Shown: piece after piece, positions 44,937 through 56,849 of the stretch
Numbering within the stretch: position 1 is the first letter of the stretch
Layout of the letters: every line of letters begins with the position of its first letter
Source of the DNA: Epiperipatus broadwayi
Taxonomy: Eukaryota; Onychophora; Udeonychophora; Euonychophora; Peripatidae
Direction of reading: 5' to 3'
Assembly (NCBI GenBank): GCA_028023455.1
Contig: JAQFVV010006199.1
Span: 8,568,972-8,632,971 of the forward strand
DNA: 64,000 bases
Program-made: the position numbers and the translations under genes
The notes under the pieces: model-generated
Databases searched by the model: none
What the model saw: the letters and a program-made list of their open reading frames with translations, nothing else
Told to the model about the DNA's origin: nothing

Positions 44937-45155
44937 CTTATATAAATTGGAAATCTATTGTTAATGCAATTAACTGTGACTTTTATCAGATTATCATATC
45001 ACAATTTTCTAGTTTATGGAGTCAAAATCAAATTGAAAATTAATCTATATTATTTGGTGATTTGATAAATCTATTGGCATGGCATACTGACAATCTTTTG
45101 AAATTTTTAAAAATACAAAAAGTGCTGTTGTGTCTTTTATTGCAGGATTGATCTG
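44937..45155 (+). pseudogene. Possible LINE linker-region relic
   Basis: The frame GATTTGACTTATATAAATTGG onward reads DLTYINWKSIVNAINCDFYQ, one stop, then LFGDLINLLAWHTDNLLKFL. The I-N-W start and the spacing to a L..LL..H segment resemble the stretch between endonuclease and RT in CR1/jockey-type LINEs. About 73 codons with one stop. The similarity is weak and judged by eye. Confidence 0.3.
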
Positions 45156-45214
45156 TATATACTTGACTTAGAATTGGCCCTAATTTGTTTACAAACATGG
45201 TGGATGCAATTTTA

Positions 45215-45469
45215 TTACTGAAAAATTAAGATTACTGAAAAATTAGGATCAAAAATTTTTTTTATGAAAAACGACAAGGGCTTTTTATTTAGTGACGTAA
45301 TTGCTTTAATAGAAGAAAAAGTATTCTTTTGTAGATCAAAGTTTGAAGTTTCAGTTTCCATATATACATGTAGCCTAACTTGCTGTATGCTTTCAGCTAA
45401 CTCATTCACTGATGAAGTTATTAATTGCTCAATAGTAGAATTGTGCATACTATTATGATGTATGTACAT
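45215..45469 (-). CDS. Hypothetical ORF, 84 codons
   Basis: The product has a fairly protein-like composition (STIEQLITSSVNELAESIQQ, then a K-rich C-terminal third). There is no recognised domain, signal peptide or promoter. It could be an ORF1 fragment of an unknown element or a chance frame; the opposite strand is also open over 64 codons. Confidence 0.15.
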   Translation of the reverse strand: MYIHHNSMHNSTIEQLITSSVNELAESIQQVRLHVYMETETSNFDLQKNTFSSIKAITSLNKKPLSFFIKKIFDPNFSVILIFQ

Positions 45470-46179
45470 GTATTTTTATCTTTTAGTTTAAATTTTCATT
45501 CATTAAAGACAATATAGTGACCTCATGAGTCTCTCATACTACTGGTAAAATCCCTGCACTAAATGTGAGAATACAAATGTGATTTTGCACAATCACATAT
45601 TCATTGTTTAATTATATGAATAGCAATTTTGAAATCTTTGTTTTTTTTTAATCCAGATATTCATATTCAACTGTTTGGGCTGCTAATAATGATGATAAGT
45701 GATCACAATGTAACTAATGGTATAATAATCTTTCAAATAATATTTTCATCATATGCTCAGATGTTCTTATTTTTTTAAATCACTTTCCCAAAATGTTAAT
45801 CAATACTACACTTCCTTGATTAATTTCTGCTGATCATTATGATAGAATTTCTACCACAACAACAGTGAAATGGTGTTTTTCATATATAGTAATAGAATAT
45901 TTGATGAAAAGAAGACTATATTATTTTTATCATTTATATAAAGCTACAATTAAATTAACCAATAAAGATTTATAAAATAGAGATCATTATTTATTTTAGG
46001 GATAAACATTAATATTAAATCCGAAAAGGTATGATTCTATGAAGCTTATTGGGAAAACTTCTCTTTCTTTTTTCCCTCCATATAGTCTCATTATCATGCT
46101 AGGTTAACTACTTTAATTTGAGAGCAAGAACCAGATACTCACTAATTCATTTATTATATAAATAGACTGTACATCAAGA

Positions 46180-46500
46180 AATGGAGTGTCTATGAAAATA
46201 AAATTAATTCAGATGACCATATTAAAGAATTAGCAAGTTTAATACTAAGAAAATAATATCAGGACAAACTAAACTAGGCAAGATTAAGTTAATTAATGTT
46301 TCAGAAACAAAGAAAAAAATATGTGAAATAGTATGTTTGAATACAAATCTGAAATTAATATCTTTAATAATTGGAAAGAAATCAAATTGGCAATGAAAGT
46401 AAATGTATATTTAGTGAGTAAACAATAATGAAAAGCAAATATTTTCAATAAATATGATCAATGCACATTTTTGGGAAACTTTCTTATCAGTGGTGACAGC
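46180..46500 (+). repeat. Coding-derived dispersed repeat, copy 1
   Basis: It aligns with 56500-56700. The frame gives KINSDDHIKELASLILRK, then after breaks FEYKSEINIFNNWKEIKLAM; copy 2 has FENKLEINIFNDWEEIKL. The conserved peptide suggests a decayed element protein of unknown type. Confidence 0.45.
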
Positions 46501-47107
46501 AAATGGCTTAAATGAAGGTAAAGCAAAAAACATTAAATCCCAAAAATGTTATGGATTTTTGCACTATATGATTTGTACAGCTTACACCTTTTCTCACTCA
46601 ACTAAGATTAAAATAATGATTGTCATGTCATAAAGTTAACTCATTTTGTAAGCCTTATATATCAATTTTACCTCTCCAAGTCCTCTGATAATAATTTTTT
46701 TATCAATATCAGGCACTTCATTTTGAATAGCATTTGTGATATTATATTTATTTTCTCAATGATATATATATATATAAAATTAAATTTAAATATGTAACTT
46801 TGTACATTATAATATTAAAGTGCACTAAACTTAATGTACTTTTTTTCATGTATCATTTATAAACAAACATTTTAAATTAATAATGTTAAGCACTTGATAT
46901 AACTAAATTGAGGCTTAAACTGTACAACTAATTATTCACATAAGTGATCTTTAGTTTAAATAAAGTTTGTAGCAAAATAAAATTATTTCTAACTTAATTT
47001 TGTTAAAAACATTTTTAGAAATAAAAATGAATTAAAACAATGAAATTATTTTGAGAAATATAAAAAAGTTTAGCTTTATGCTTTATTAATATAATCTAAA
47101 CAATTCT
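46501..47107. other. AT-rich intergenic DNA
   Basis: No gene is recognised. There is a short TA run near 46764-46776. Confidence 0.5.
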
Positions 47108-47500
47108 TCACATGATCACCATTTCCTATGCTTAAATAAGCTGTTAAAACAATAGCAAGTTTTTCAAATAGTAGTGCCACCCAGTGCAAACCTTAGTAAT
47201 CAATGGATGCAATAAAGTTTGGGCATAAAATCCCTATTTATTACATATTCATCTAATATCTCAGACTACTCTAGCTTGGGGCTTTCATCAATGAGGAATC
47301 TTGGATTTGAGCACATTGGAACTAGATCTTATGATCCAATGCAACCATCCAGCAGCAATCTTTACTGATTTAGTTAACCATAAAGCTATGATTCCCAGAT
47401 GAAAACACAATAATGTTTTCAATTCAAGTTCATTTGCTTGTATAATCATATAGATCTAAACTCAGTTGAGTATCTATACTGAAGCTGGAAATCTGTTCTA
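47108..47500 (+). repeat. Dispersed repeat family C, copy 3
   Basis: It matches 41690-41727 followed by 41298-41640: ATGATCACCATTTCCTATGC leads into AGTAGTGCCACCCAGTGCAA and TAGTAATCAATGGATGC, then CTAGCTTGGGGCTTTCATCA. The order suggests that the family unit joins tail to head, as between copies 1 and 2. Confidence 0.75.
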
Positions 47501-47522
47501 CATATTTGTGCTTCACCTAGTG

Positions 47523-47525
<3 letters not shown>

Positions 47526-47582
<57 letters not shown>
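47526..47582. repeat. (TA)n microsatellite
   Basis: About 57 bases of alternating T and A. The Y-I repeat ORF on the minus strand is a by-product. Confidence 0.95.
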
Positions 47583-47584
<2 letters not shown>

Positions 47585-49833
47585 GGACACCCATCTCAAG
47601 CAATAGGTGGTAGTATATATAGAGATATATGGATACATGGCTCTAAATAGATCTATACCAAAAGTTAAATAATGTGATAAATTAAATACACATTTGATTT
47701 GATAAATTATTAAGAACATTTAGTTTCATCTACCCATTCAACTTGCATAGGCATGTGAGAATCAATATTTGTATAATTTATAATATTTTGTAATATTTTT
47801 ATTCCAATAATTTTACTAATTTATATGTAAGAATAACCAATTTATAATATGTATCTAATTTATAATATTTTGTAATTTTATTACTAATAATTTGTAAAAT
47901 AAATCGACATTTAAGAGTTAGACAATATAATCAATGGATCTCAAAATTTTGCAGGCCTTTGTATCATTCTAAGAAACGTATGGAATGTTATAAATACCAA
48001 AGATTCTTTGGTTAAATTTCACTTAGCCAATTGATCTATTTTTTATTAACATATATCGAAATGTAGATCAACTTTGAATTAACCAAGTATACAGAGTTTG
48101 AAACAATAGTCGATAAGAATTTTATCAGATTAAAATCTAAACAAAAATGTAATGGAAATTGGCAGCATTCTTTAGATATTTACCTCGTGTATAAATAGCT
48201 AAATTTGTGGCTATCAAAAATTCTTGTTCTATTTTTGATATTGAAGAGTTAATATACTTCACACAAGTTGACATCGTGAAATAAATCATGTTAGGGTAAA
48301 ATAGATCATTTGCTTCCCCATGCCTCTGGGAAACTCATCCCCAACTTACTATGCTGAAGTCTGGAACATCTAGACAGAATGTGTGAACTATTCAGTGAAA
48401 TGCTTGTCTGATAATGAACTTTTAATCTCTACTAACACCTATTTCCAACCCCAAACTAATTTACGATTATGATTCACTGATTACTTATGTCGTCCTCAAG
48501 CCCAAGGTAAAACATCTACATTGCAATTAATTGGTGAACTCTTAATTAAGCTAACTTTTATTGAAACTAGATTGTAAACTTTACTTTTATTTAATTTTTA
48601 GAATCTACTTTGTAACATAAATAATGTCTATACAATTTATTCTAATACCGTGTTAAGTACTTAAATTTTGGTATGGCAATTTAGATCGAAATTTTATTCT
48701 TAGTTTGTTAATTTGATTTGTTTTAATATGCCAAGTCAGTATTCAACACACCGAGTAAGTTTAAACCCTATTCTTTATAGTTTCTCCTGTTAAATAGTGA
48801 AGACATAAATTTCTTTAAAGTTAATTGATGTAAGGTGCTTGGTTTTATACCAATTATTTTATAATAATTTTATTTTTTAAATGATCAGCAGATCTCAGTG
48901 TTTGTATTTAACTGTTCTCTCTAACTGAAAATTAATCCTCTAATTATTGAAATCATTATACCAATTTATTTAATTAAATTTTACCAGAAGTGAATTTAGT
49001 ATTTAATCTATCATATGCCTATGATTTTATTTTGTAAATTAATATATTAAATTATATGTGCATTGATCACATGTAGAAATGTGAGGAGATATTTTAGAAG
49101 TGTGAGACAAAGCACTCTATCCCTTTTAGTTTTTAATTCTGATCCATTTTATATTTTCTTAGGCATTAGTTAATCGCTTGTAGATGGTTTGTGTTTAAGC
49201 ATTCCATTATGCCAGCTAGCATCTTATTTTAAACAAGTATTAATTAGTTTATTGTAGCCATTAGTGATACAAACTATCTATATTGTAGGTGTTATTGGAG
49301 TATCATTACAGTCATTTATTTATTAATTTTGTTGTTTTGCCATGTTCTTTGTAATCTTCAGAATGACCAAACCCACTCCTCATTATCACTCTAAAAGTAT
49401 ATGCATTTCCTACTGATCTGTTTTGGGCACTTTCAATGAATAAGTGTATGGGGAACATACAGATCTCTACATGTTAACTTGTGACACTATTCTTCAGAGA
49501 TATGACCTTGGCTATCATGAGGCACTCTCTTGTGCAAATATGACAAAGCTATCCCAGAGAGTCTTAAATAACTTCATTCCTATATACGATTGTAACTTAT
49601 AATACCACCTGTATTATTATTAATTTATTTATACATTTGCCATGCTATCTGTAAGCTGTAACTGTATGCTTTTCACCATCCATTCTATTTAATTCTTCAG
49701 GTCAGATTATATAATTGCAGCTTATGTTAAGCTGAACCATCTTATTCCCACTTATTTTAGCGATCTCCCAAATCTTATTGTAATGTGATCTCGCACATCT
49801 CTTTTGTTTAAGATCACACATCATAAACTCTTA

Positions 49834-49885
<52 letters not shown>

Positions 49886-51060
49886 GGTATAATAAAGTCT
49901 ATTAATGTGAATTTGTAATATTTTGGGTAATGATTAAAACATAGTTTATTATTGATTGTCTAATTAATCCATTTTATATCCTTGGCATATTACCCAGGCA
50001 GCAACCGTAATATATGATTAACCACACAAACCCTATATATAAAATTATGAGCATGCTGATGAGCTCTAAACAAGCTTTATTTATTTTTTTATGTTAAATG
50101 CTACTACAAGAGAAGGCATTCAAATCATCTTTATTTTGGATTGTCTCCTTAAAAAAGTGCAAGCCAAACTAACTGATATTTTTTTTAGCAGTCTTTTATA
50201 ACCTTGGGTAGGTCAGGTGACAAAAACCCAGTGGCTGTTTTCAATCTGTCTAATCCATTTAAAAACAAGCTGGAAATTTCTATCAAAGTGTGATATTATA
50301 ATCTTTGAAATTTGACCAATGGTGTGATAATCCTTTAGAATTTTTAATCTACAAAGATTTTTAACTACATAGTAGAAATGCAAACAAGGATTAATTTAAA
50401 AAGATATTTTGTACAAGTTTTAATTAAAAGATTTTAAAAATAAATTATAATTGTTTTTCTTTCTTTTTTTTTTTTTGTAATTTCAAAATCAGAATTACAA
50501 ATATTATTTATCAGACCATTTTAAAAGTTTAATCCATAACAAAATTTTACTTTAAATCGAGTTATTATTTTATTTCAGTGAATGTAGAAAATATCTACTA
50601 TAATTTTTGTCTGTGTTTATTTTTAGTTTTTCTTTCAACTTTATATATATTTTTATGCACCCACACTTTATTAGTGTGTGCTATGAAATCCAACTAGTTA
50701 CAATATATATATATTGTAACGATATATAAATATGTCGTTACATTAATTTAAAATAAAAACTTAAAAGTTCGCAAATAAAAGTAAAAAACTAAACGCTAAA
50801 ATTAAAATGTTTGTTAAACGTATATACATTCGCACAGATGCCAAACTTTAAAAATATATTTTTTTAAAAAACAAATAAATAAGTATTTGAACGTACTTTT
50901 TTTATAAAAAAAAAAGTATAAGATTTAAAAATAAAAACAGGTATTAATTAATTCTTGTAATCTGTAAATGGAAATGATTGTTTATAAATTGTTTGAAAAG
51001 CAAGCTAGCCGTGGGCTCTTGTATAATTAAAATGATCTGATGAAAGATAGATAAGAAGAA
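47583..51060. other. Intergenic DNA with moderately GC-richer patches
   Basis: No gene is recognised. Patches at about 48300-48420 and 49350-49800 have more balanced composition but no open frame or known repeat. A (TA)n run lies at 49838-49883. A CTGATGAGCTC segment at 50057 is discussed under rejected items. T-runs occur near 50470. Confidence 0.45.
49838..49883. repeat. (TA)n microsatellite
   Basis: About 46 bases of alternating T and A without interruption. Confidence 0.95.
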
Positions 51061-51072
51061 AAGAGAAATTAG

Positions 51073-51195
51073 CTTGACCAATGGAAGCACTAAGCCTTGG
51101 CTCGGACCCTAACGAAAGTGATGGATTAGTGACGTTTTGTTGATTGAATCTGTGTGGATAATATAAAAAGGGAAATACAGTTTTTTCGGACAGTT
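51073..51195 (+). promoter_or_regulatory. Candidate RNA polymerase II promoter
   Basis: In order: GACCAATGG (CCAAT box, about 51077), a TGACGT half-site (about 51129) and TATAAAAAG (51162-51170). CGGACAGTTCC about 28 bp downstream of TATA is a plausible start site. Spacing and order are those of a classical promoter, and the region is GC-richer than its flanks. The open frame on the minus strand over 51005-51241 is ignored. Confidence 0.5.
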
Positions 51196-51313
51196 CCAGC
51201 GTGGTGTGTTTGAGAGTTGTGGTAGGACGCACATACCACACTCTCTATTTAAAAAAGGAAAAGACTGTGATACCTTGAACCAGCTATTGCCATCCCCAGA
51301 ACATTATCTTCCA

Positions 51314-52164
51314 ATGGAGGCGTCGCGGGAATTAAAAGCAGAAACCTGGACTCTTCTACCGTAAGCTATATTGACATGAACTCTAAATTCAAAAATAATT
51401 AAGAACTTTCGTTCAAGCTTATGAACTTCCATCTGACTTTTTTTTTTAAGTTTAAAATCAAATTAATAATGTTTAATTTTACATGTTTTCCGATTGATAA
51501 AAATCATTTCCATTTTTTTTTTTTATTGTATAAATTATTTATTGTTTAAATTTTAAATGAGGAAATTTAAGGTTGGGTATAGACGTTGCATAGATTCGTT
51601 AGCGGTTGATTATGTTGTGGTTTTCACAGTCGATTAGAATATATAAGTCAACGATATCACTGCGGTGTCTTATGATGAACACCAAAGGGTCTCCTGTATT
51701 CCCTCAGCAATTGACGTTATCGATTGACTTTGTATTTTGATCGGTTGTGTTTAATTTGGAATGTTTTTGACCGTGGAATCTGTGCAGCAGATCTATACTC
51801 GACATTATAAAACAAATTGGATAAAAATAATCTGTGCGAACGTATTTAAATGTTAAATTTAAGTTGGGCGTGAATGGCTATATAGATTTGTAAAGTTATA
51901 TTAGGGGAGGGTAATCTTAGGTTATTTGTGTCGTTGTTGAATTGGGTCAATGGATTGGATATATTTGTGTAATTAGTAGATGTAGTATAAGTTTCGCTAT
52001 GTGCAGAATCACTGTATACACCGCACCAACCCTTTGCCTATGGATGGGATTGTAAGTTGGCAAAAAGGATCACGGTCCCTTCCTATGGAGTTTTTATTTT
52101 ATTGTTCTTCTTGCTATACAGACGTCATATTCCTGTATTGGACAAGAGTCAATGTTTTCTCTAA
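51314..52164 (+). CDS. Hypothetical small spliced gene, three-exon model
   Basis: Exon 1 (51314-51360) opens with ATG in a fair context and reads MEASRELKAETWTLLP, ending at CC|GTAAGC, about 120 bp after the candidate start site. Exon 2 (52007-52051) lies between TGTGCAG and GTAAGT, is 45 bp long and keeps the phase (ITVYTAPTLCLWMG). Exon 3 starts after TTCTTCTTGCTATACAG (52122) and stops at 52162-52164. The full model gives about 44 residues with no known family. Exon 1 and the promoter are the best supported parts; exons 2 and 3 rest only on splice-site fit, and intron 2 (70 bp) is short. Confidence 0.25.
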
Positions 52165-52199
52165 CTATACGTTCAGATGTCCATTCCTGACAGTATAGT

Positions 52200-53430
52200 A
52201 TATTTGTGCTGTTGTATTTTCATGCTACATTGAATACATAAATGTATCAGATGGATTGATGCCAGTTTGACTGTGAATTTTAGCCTAAGGTTAAATAGGG
52301 ATAGAATGTTTTATTTTCAAATGCAAATCTATGTAGTCTATTCATACTTGACTATCTAGATAAAATATTAAACTCATTGAAACTTAGTTAAATATAAAAT
52401 TAAAAGATTAATAGAAAAATCTAAAATGTTGAATTTATTCCTCAAAATTTAAATGTTATTTTATATGTGCGTAAATAAATATTTTTATGTGTTAATTTCT
52501 GGCAGTGGCTTTTATTTATTGATATTTAAGATATAAATTAAGATATAGATTTTTATCTCTGCATCTCCGCTGAGCTAGTGACTTGGGCTAACGATCGGAA
52601 TATTTAAATAAAGTGGAATCTTAACAGCGCATATCTGCCTACTCTATAAATTTTTCTAGGCTCAAATGCCTAGATGGCGTCCTGGTAGTTGCAGATATTG
52701 TTTTTGTGGTTAGATTCGATCTTCATTTCCTTTTCGATCGTTATAATATATATATATATTGTATAGCAATTGCACTAACTAGTTTTACATGTTAACACAA
52801 ATATTTCTGAACTATTTCATTAATTCATAAAAATACATGATTGCAAATTAATCTATAATCAAATTTGTAACTTTAATTACATAGACATTTTACACACCTA
52901 TTTTGTTTTAGTTAATCATTAAACTATTATTTAATTATTTAATAAATTTATATTATATCATTTCTTTGTATTATAGTATTTGTCATTCATTGCCCAAATC
53001 TCTAGTCTTAATTATTTGATTAAGTTATATTGTTCCCTTCTTGAATGAAATTTTCTTTAGTCTTATTAATTGAATTCCTTCTATTCAATGTTGCCATGAA
53101 TATTATTATGGCTCTGAATATTAATTAATATTAAAAAATAGCCTGCATTTTCTTATATTCCATAGAAATTATTAATTAATCATTTGAATGTGTTATTGAT
53201 TGGTTTCCAAGTCTCTATGTTCACCTTGTTCTCATTCCTGGGACCGGAGTTAATGGAAAGCTTGTAGTATTCTCAAAAGCATTCTTTATATAGTCAGAGA
53301 ACCTGGAGGACAGGTAAATAGGTTGATATTTGGTATTGTTCCGACTTATGTATTTTGTACATATTAGATGGATATACGTTGCTTGGATTCTAGGTCTTGT
53401 TGAATAAACACATGATTTTGACCAGTATAA
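52200..53430. other. AT-rich intergenic DNA
   Basis: No gene is recognised. A patch at 52560-52740 is more GC-rich and contains GGTTAGATTCGATC, a weak box-B look-alike, without a convincing box A. A TA run lies at 52745-52760. Confidence 0.45.
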
Positions 53431-53620
53431 TACTTTGTGGTATGACTGATGAAAGGCACAAGCTAGAAATTAATATCGGGATAATGGATGAGTAGGCCCT
53501 AGATGGGAAATTTATGCACAAACCTTCTTGCATCCATTGATTACTAAGGCTTGCACTGGATAGTACTACTGTATAGAGAGTTTTCTACTGTTTAAACAAT
53601 TTTTATTATAAAGCTTAAAA
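53430..53620 (-). repeat. Dispersed repeat family C, copy 4
   Basis: The plus strand reads GATGAGTAGGCCCTAGATGG, TTTATGCACAAACCTTCTTG and CATCCATTGATTACTAAGGC, the complement of the family head, ending at GAGAGTTTTCTACTGTTT. Confidence 0.8.
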
Positions 53621-54780
53621 TAAAATGACTAAATTAGCAATTGCAATATTGTGATGAACCCCAGTGTCTGTCACAGTATACATATACACAAGACATTTAA
53701 ATTTATTGCTAAATTATTCATCTGTCCAATGTTTTGTAGGGATTTTATTATCAGTTTGTTATCCATGAGCAGAAAAATGGTATTAGAAAACATTAATATC
53801 AAGATAGAAATAGTTTCAAAATTAGAGTGTAAAAACTATTAGAGATTTGTAAGTTCTGAATGTAAAATATCTTTTTTAACAAATAAAAGTTGAAACAAAA
53901 AATGTCAGGGTAGTGAAGAAAATTTCCCGATTAAGCAGTTCACATTATGATATTATAGAACAGGTAGAAATTCTTAATAATAAAAAGCAAGTGATAGCAT
54001 AAATATAATTTTTTTTAATGCTTGTAAAAACTTAATTTTAATTATATAAAACATAAATATGATGAATTAATGTTATATGTATTATAACGTTTTCCGTTTT
54101 GCTAACCCTCTATACGTATTATAAATGTGCGAGTTGATCAAATTATGTCAAAAAGAAGAAAGTTGTATTTCTATTTCTAAAAACATAACTACATTTCATG
54201 ATCAACTCGACCTAGTAATTGTTGAGAATTATGCTATCGACGAAATCAGTTTTTAATTTATTTGAAAGGTGCCAGAGTTTTACAAGAATCCACTGAAACC
54301 GTCACATAACCTCTCGCAAATTAAACAGAAAAATGTTTTTTTTTGAGAATCAGTAATTCTACCGTAAACTAGAATTATCTTTTTTTGAGATTATTATTCC
54401 TGGGCTTATTCAAACATATTGGCAAAGGTAAATTACATTCTTAAACCTTATTAAACTAATAATAAATTTAATAATAAAAAATAATAACTATTATTAATAA
54501 CGTACAAATGAAAATTGCTATTAGAAATATTTTTATTATAACAGATTAAAAATCTGTTTAAGTTAAGATGTGAATTACTAATTACGTAAATTGGAAAGAA
54601 CACATTAATTCAGACGTGAAACAATAAAAAAAGATAACAGTTAAACAATTAAAAAGTTCTTGGTTAAATAAGAGTCTCTTAATCAATTAAATTAAAGTCT
54701 TTATCGGGATCCTATCATACGTATATTTTAAGAATTGTTTGCAAACGCTTAAATTTGTCACAATCAGGATAATGAAGCAT
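53621..54780. other. AT-rich intergenic DNA
   Basis: No gene is recognised. A 63-codon frame at 53651 has no motif. Confidence 0.5.
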
Positions 54781-54796
54781 AACTTACCGGTAAGTT
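54781..54796. other. Perfect 16-bp palindrome with donor-site consensus on both strands
   Basis: AACTTACCGGTAAGTT is its own reverse complement. Each strand therefore reads CCG|GTAAGTT, a near-ideal 5' splice site. It lies about 280 bp downstream of a promoter-like site on the minus strand (55071-55079) and could end a first exon there. Confidence 0.5.
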
Positions 54797-54897
54797 TAGT
54801 GAATTCATGATGGTTGTAGATAATTATGCATAGTTTTTTGGGTAGAATGAGCTCGGCCTTTTTGGTTATTATTTGATCTTGTGGTCCATTCTTCTAG

Positions 54898-55085
54898 TCA
54901 GTCACGAAGGCTTTTCTGGTGTACATCTTCAGGCATGGTGTCTGCAGAAGCTCCGGTTCACTCTGACATGCCAAATTATTTCAGTGTAGAGCGATCCTGG
55001 ATGTATTATTGTTATCCAGGACCGACCGGAGAAACAAACGAAACAAGACGTTCTCCAAACTGGCCTCTGCCTTTTTATACTAGAG
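54898..55085 (-). promoter_or_regulatory. Candidate promoter and leader on the minus strand
   Basis: On the minus strand TATAAAAAGGCAGAGG has its TATA box at 55079-55071. A GC-richer leader follows, then GACACCATGCC, a good initiation context, at 54936. The frame reads MPEDVHQKSLRD and stops at 54898. A donor-like CGTGACT just before the stop, or the palindromic donor at 54781-54796, could splice it. The 86-codon frame on the plus strand (54881-55141) covers the same bases without a motif. Confidence 0.3.
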
Positions 55086-55141
55086 ACCCAGTTTTCAGAC
55101 TACTGCACATGCTATTATCATGGCGTTTTTTTGGTTTATAA

Positions 55142-56499
55142 TCTTGTAGATTCTTTATAAAATTTATGTTATAAAGTTCTCTTTTTTTATCAAGTTTTTC
55201 AACCATCTTTAATTAGCCAAAATATTTTTCTTTTAGCTTATCTTTTTACTTGCTTTTGGAATTCTTTTGTTCTCTCCAATTCTACTTTTATTTCTAATTA
55301 CAAAAAAAAAAATACGAAAAAATAATTTAACTTTCATTGTATGTTTTTTTTTTTTTTAAAAAAAATAAATTATACTAAAAAAAATATCTAAATTTACTTT
55401 TATTTTTTTAGCTTTTACCAAACGCCAATATATTTGTACTGTATATAAATAAACGTTACAGTATAAATATACACATGTTTTTGTATCATGTTTTTGTTGA
55501 TTAAATGCATTGAATTATAATTTGTTGTAAGTTATGGGTTTGGAACAGATTACTCATAAATATATGCACTTTCAGTAAATGTGTTTCTGGAATTAATTAC
55601 TTTTGTTACATAGGGTTCATTGTATTTTGTTTTTTTGATATCAAGTTAATGCTTACAAGTGACAGTAATTGTTATTTTTGTTATTATTATTATTTTTAAT
55701 AAACCAGGGATTTTATTATACTTTTTTGTAAGCTGGTTTTATTAATTGTTTATCAATTATTTGAACATTTTTATTTGCTGTTTTCTTGTTGTTCTTATTA
55801 CAAAAAATATTTGGGCTTTTTATTTCAAGTTTTTTACATTTTTATAATTATTTAACTTCATATAAAATTTTATTACAAAATTTATTATAGAATTCCTTTT
55901 AAATTTGTTCAAGTTTTAATAAATGATAAATATTTCAGTAATTAAAAATTGAGATGGAAATAAATAAATAATTTGCTAACCCTCCTTCTCTCTATCAAAC
56001 CAAAATCTCATTTATTCTTTCTGTTTTATTTGTTTTTAGAGATAGGTTTAAAAAAAGTTATTTCTTTATCTTTTCTTTTAATTATATATATATATATATT
56101 GTATAATATATATATATATATATTAATATTTGTATATATTAATAATGATAATAGGCAAATTAATATTATATCTACATACTCATAAGGTAAAATAATTTTT
56201 ATTAATTTTATCTGCAATAATATATTACCACTGTTTCATTTATTACATTCTTCAATTATAGCAATATCAATTACTAAGGCAATAGATAGTTGCCTAGCAA
56301 AAATTATATGAACAATTTTGAAAAGCAATATTTTAAAGAAATAGAAAATAGACCAATTTTAATATTAGATATAATGATACTTATTTCATAGTTTTTAAGA
56401 AAAATATACAATAATAATGATAGGTTTTGAGGTATATATTAATAACATAAATAATTATAGAGGAAGAAAGAAATGAAAATGAACTTCATAGTAATAAGA
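55142..56499. other. AT-rich intergenic DNA
   Basis: No gene is recognised. The interval holds T/A homopolymers (55348-55367) and a palindromic TA-rich microsatellite at 56083-56124. Confidence 0.5.
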
Positions 56500-56720
56500 A
56501 CTGCACTGAAAAAATATAGCTTAAAATGGATATATAAAAAAAGAACTGAATATGTATTTGAAAACAAACTTGAAATTAATATTTTTAATGATTGGGAAGA
56601 AATTAAATTGTAATGAAGACAGACGTATTTAATGAATAAACAATCATTGAAAAACTAATTTTTTCAATAAATGTGATCAATGCAAATGGCAGCATGACAT
56701 TTCATTAGGAATGGTGGCAA
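56500..56720 (+). repeat. Coding-derived dispersed repeat, copy 2
   Basis: Aligns with 46310-46500. The peptide FENKLEINIFNDWEEIKL is followed by a stop. A weaker partial duplication of the 3' part (AACAATGATTGCAAAATATT...AATAAATGTGAAGAATGCAAA) follows at about 56795-56845. Confidence 0.45.
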
Positions 56721-56849
56721 AAAACGAAAATGTATGCAAATCAAAAACAATGTGAAAATAATTTAATATTTGAAAATGTAAAAATATATTTAATAGCAAA
56801 CAATGATTGCAAAATATTTTTAATAAATGTGAAGAATGCAAACGTTATG

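Noticed and set aside
50045-50085. CTGATGAGCTC segment resembling a hammerhead core.
   Set aside because: The sequence after the short GCT/AGC stem is TTTA instead of GAAA and no stem I partner is visible, so it lacks half of the core.
53440-53480. CTGATGA followed by AAGGCACAAGCTAGAAA in repeat family C.
   Set aside because: No stem II can form between the two core pieces, and other family C copies do not conserve the core.
54881-55141. 86-codon plus-strand open frame in a GC-richer patch.
   Set aside because: No motif is seen, and the same bases read better as a leader with TATA box on the minus strand. Neither reading is proven.
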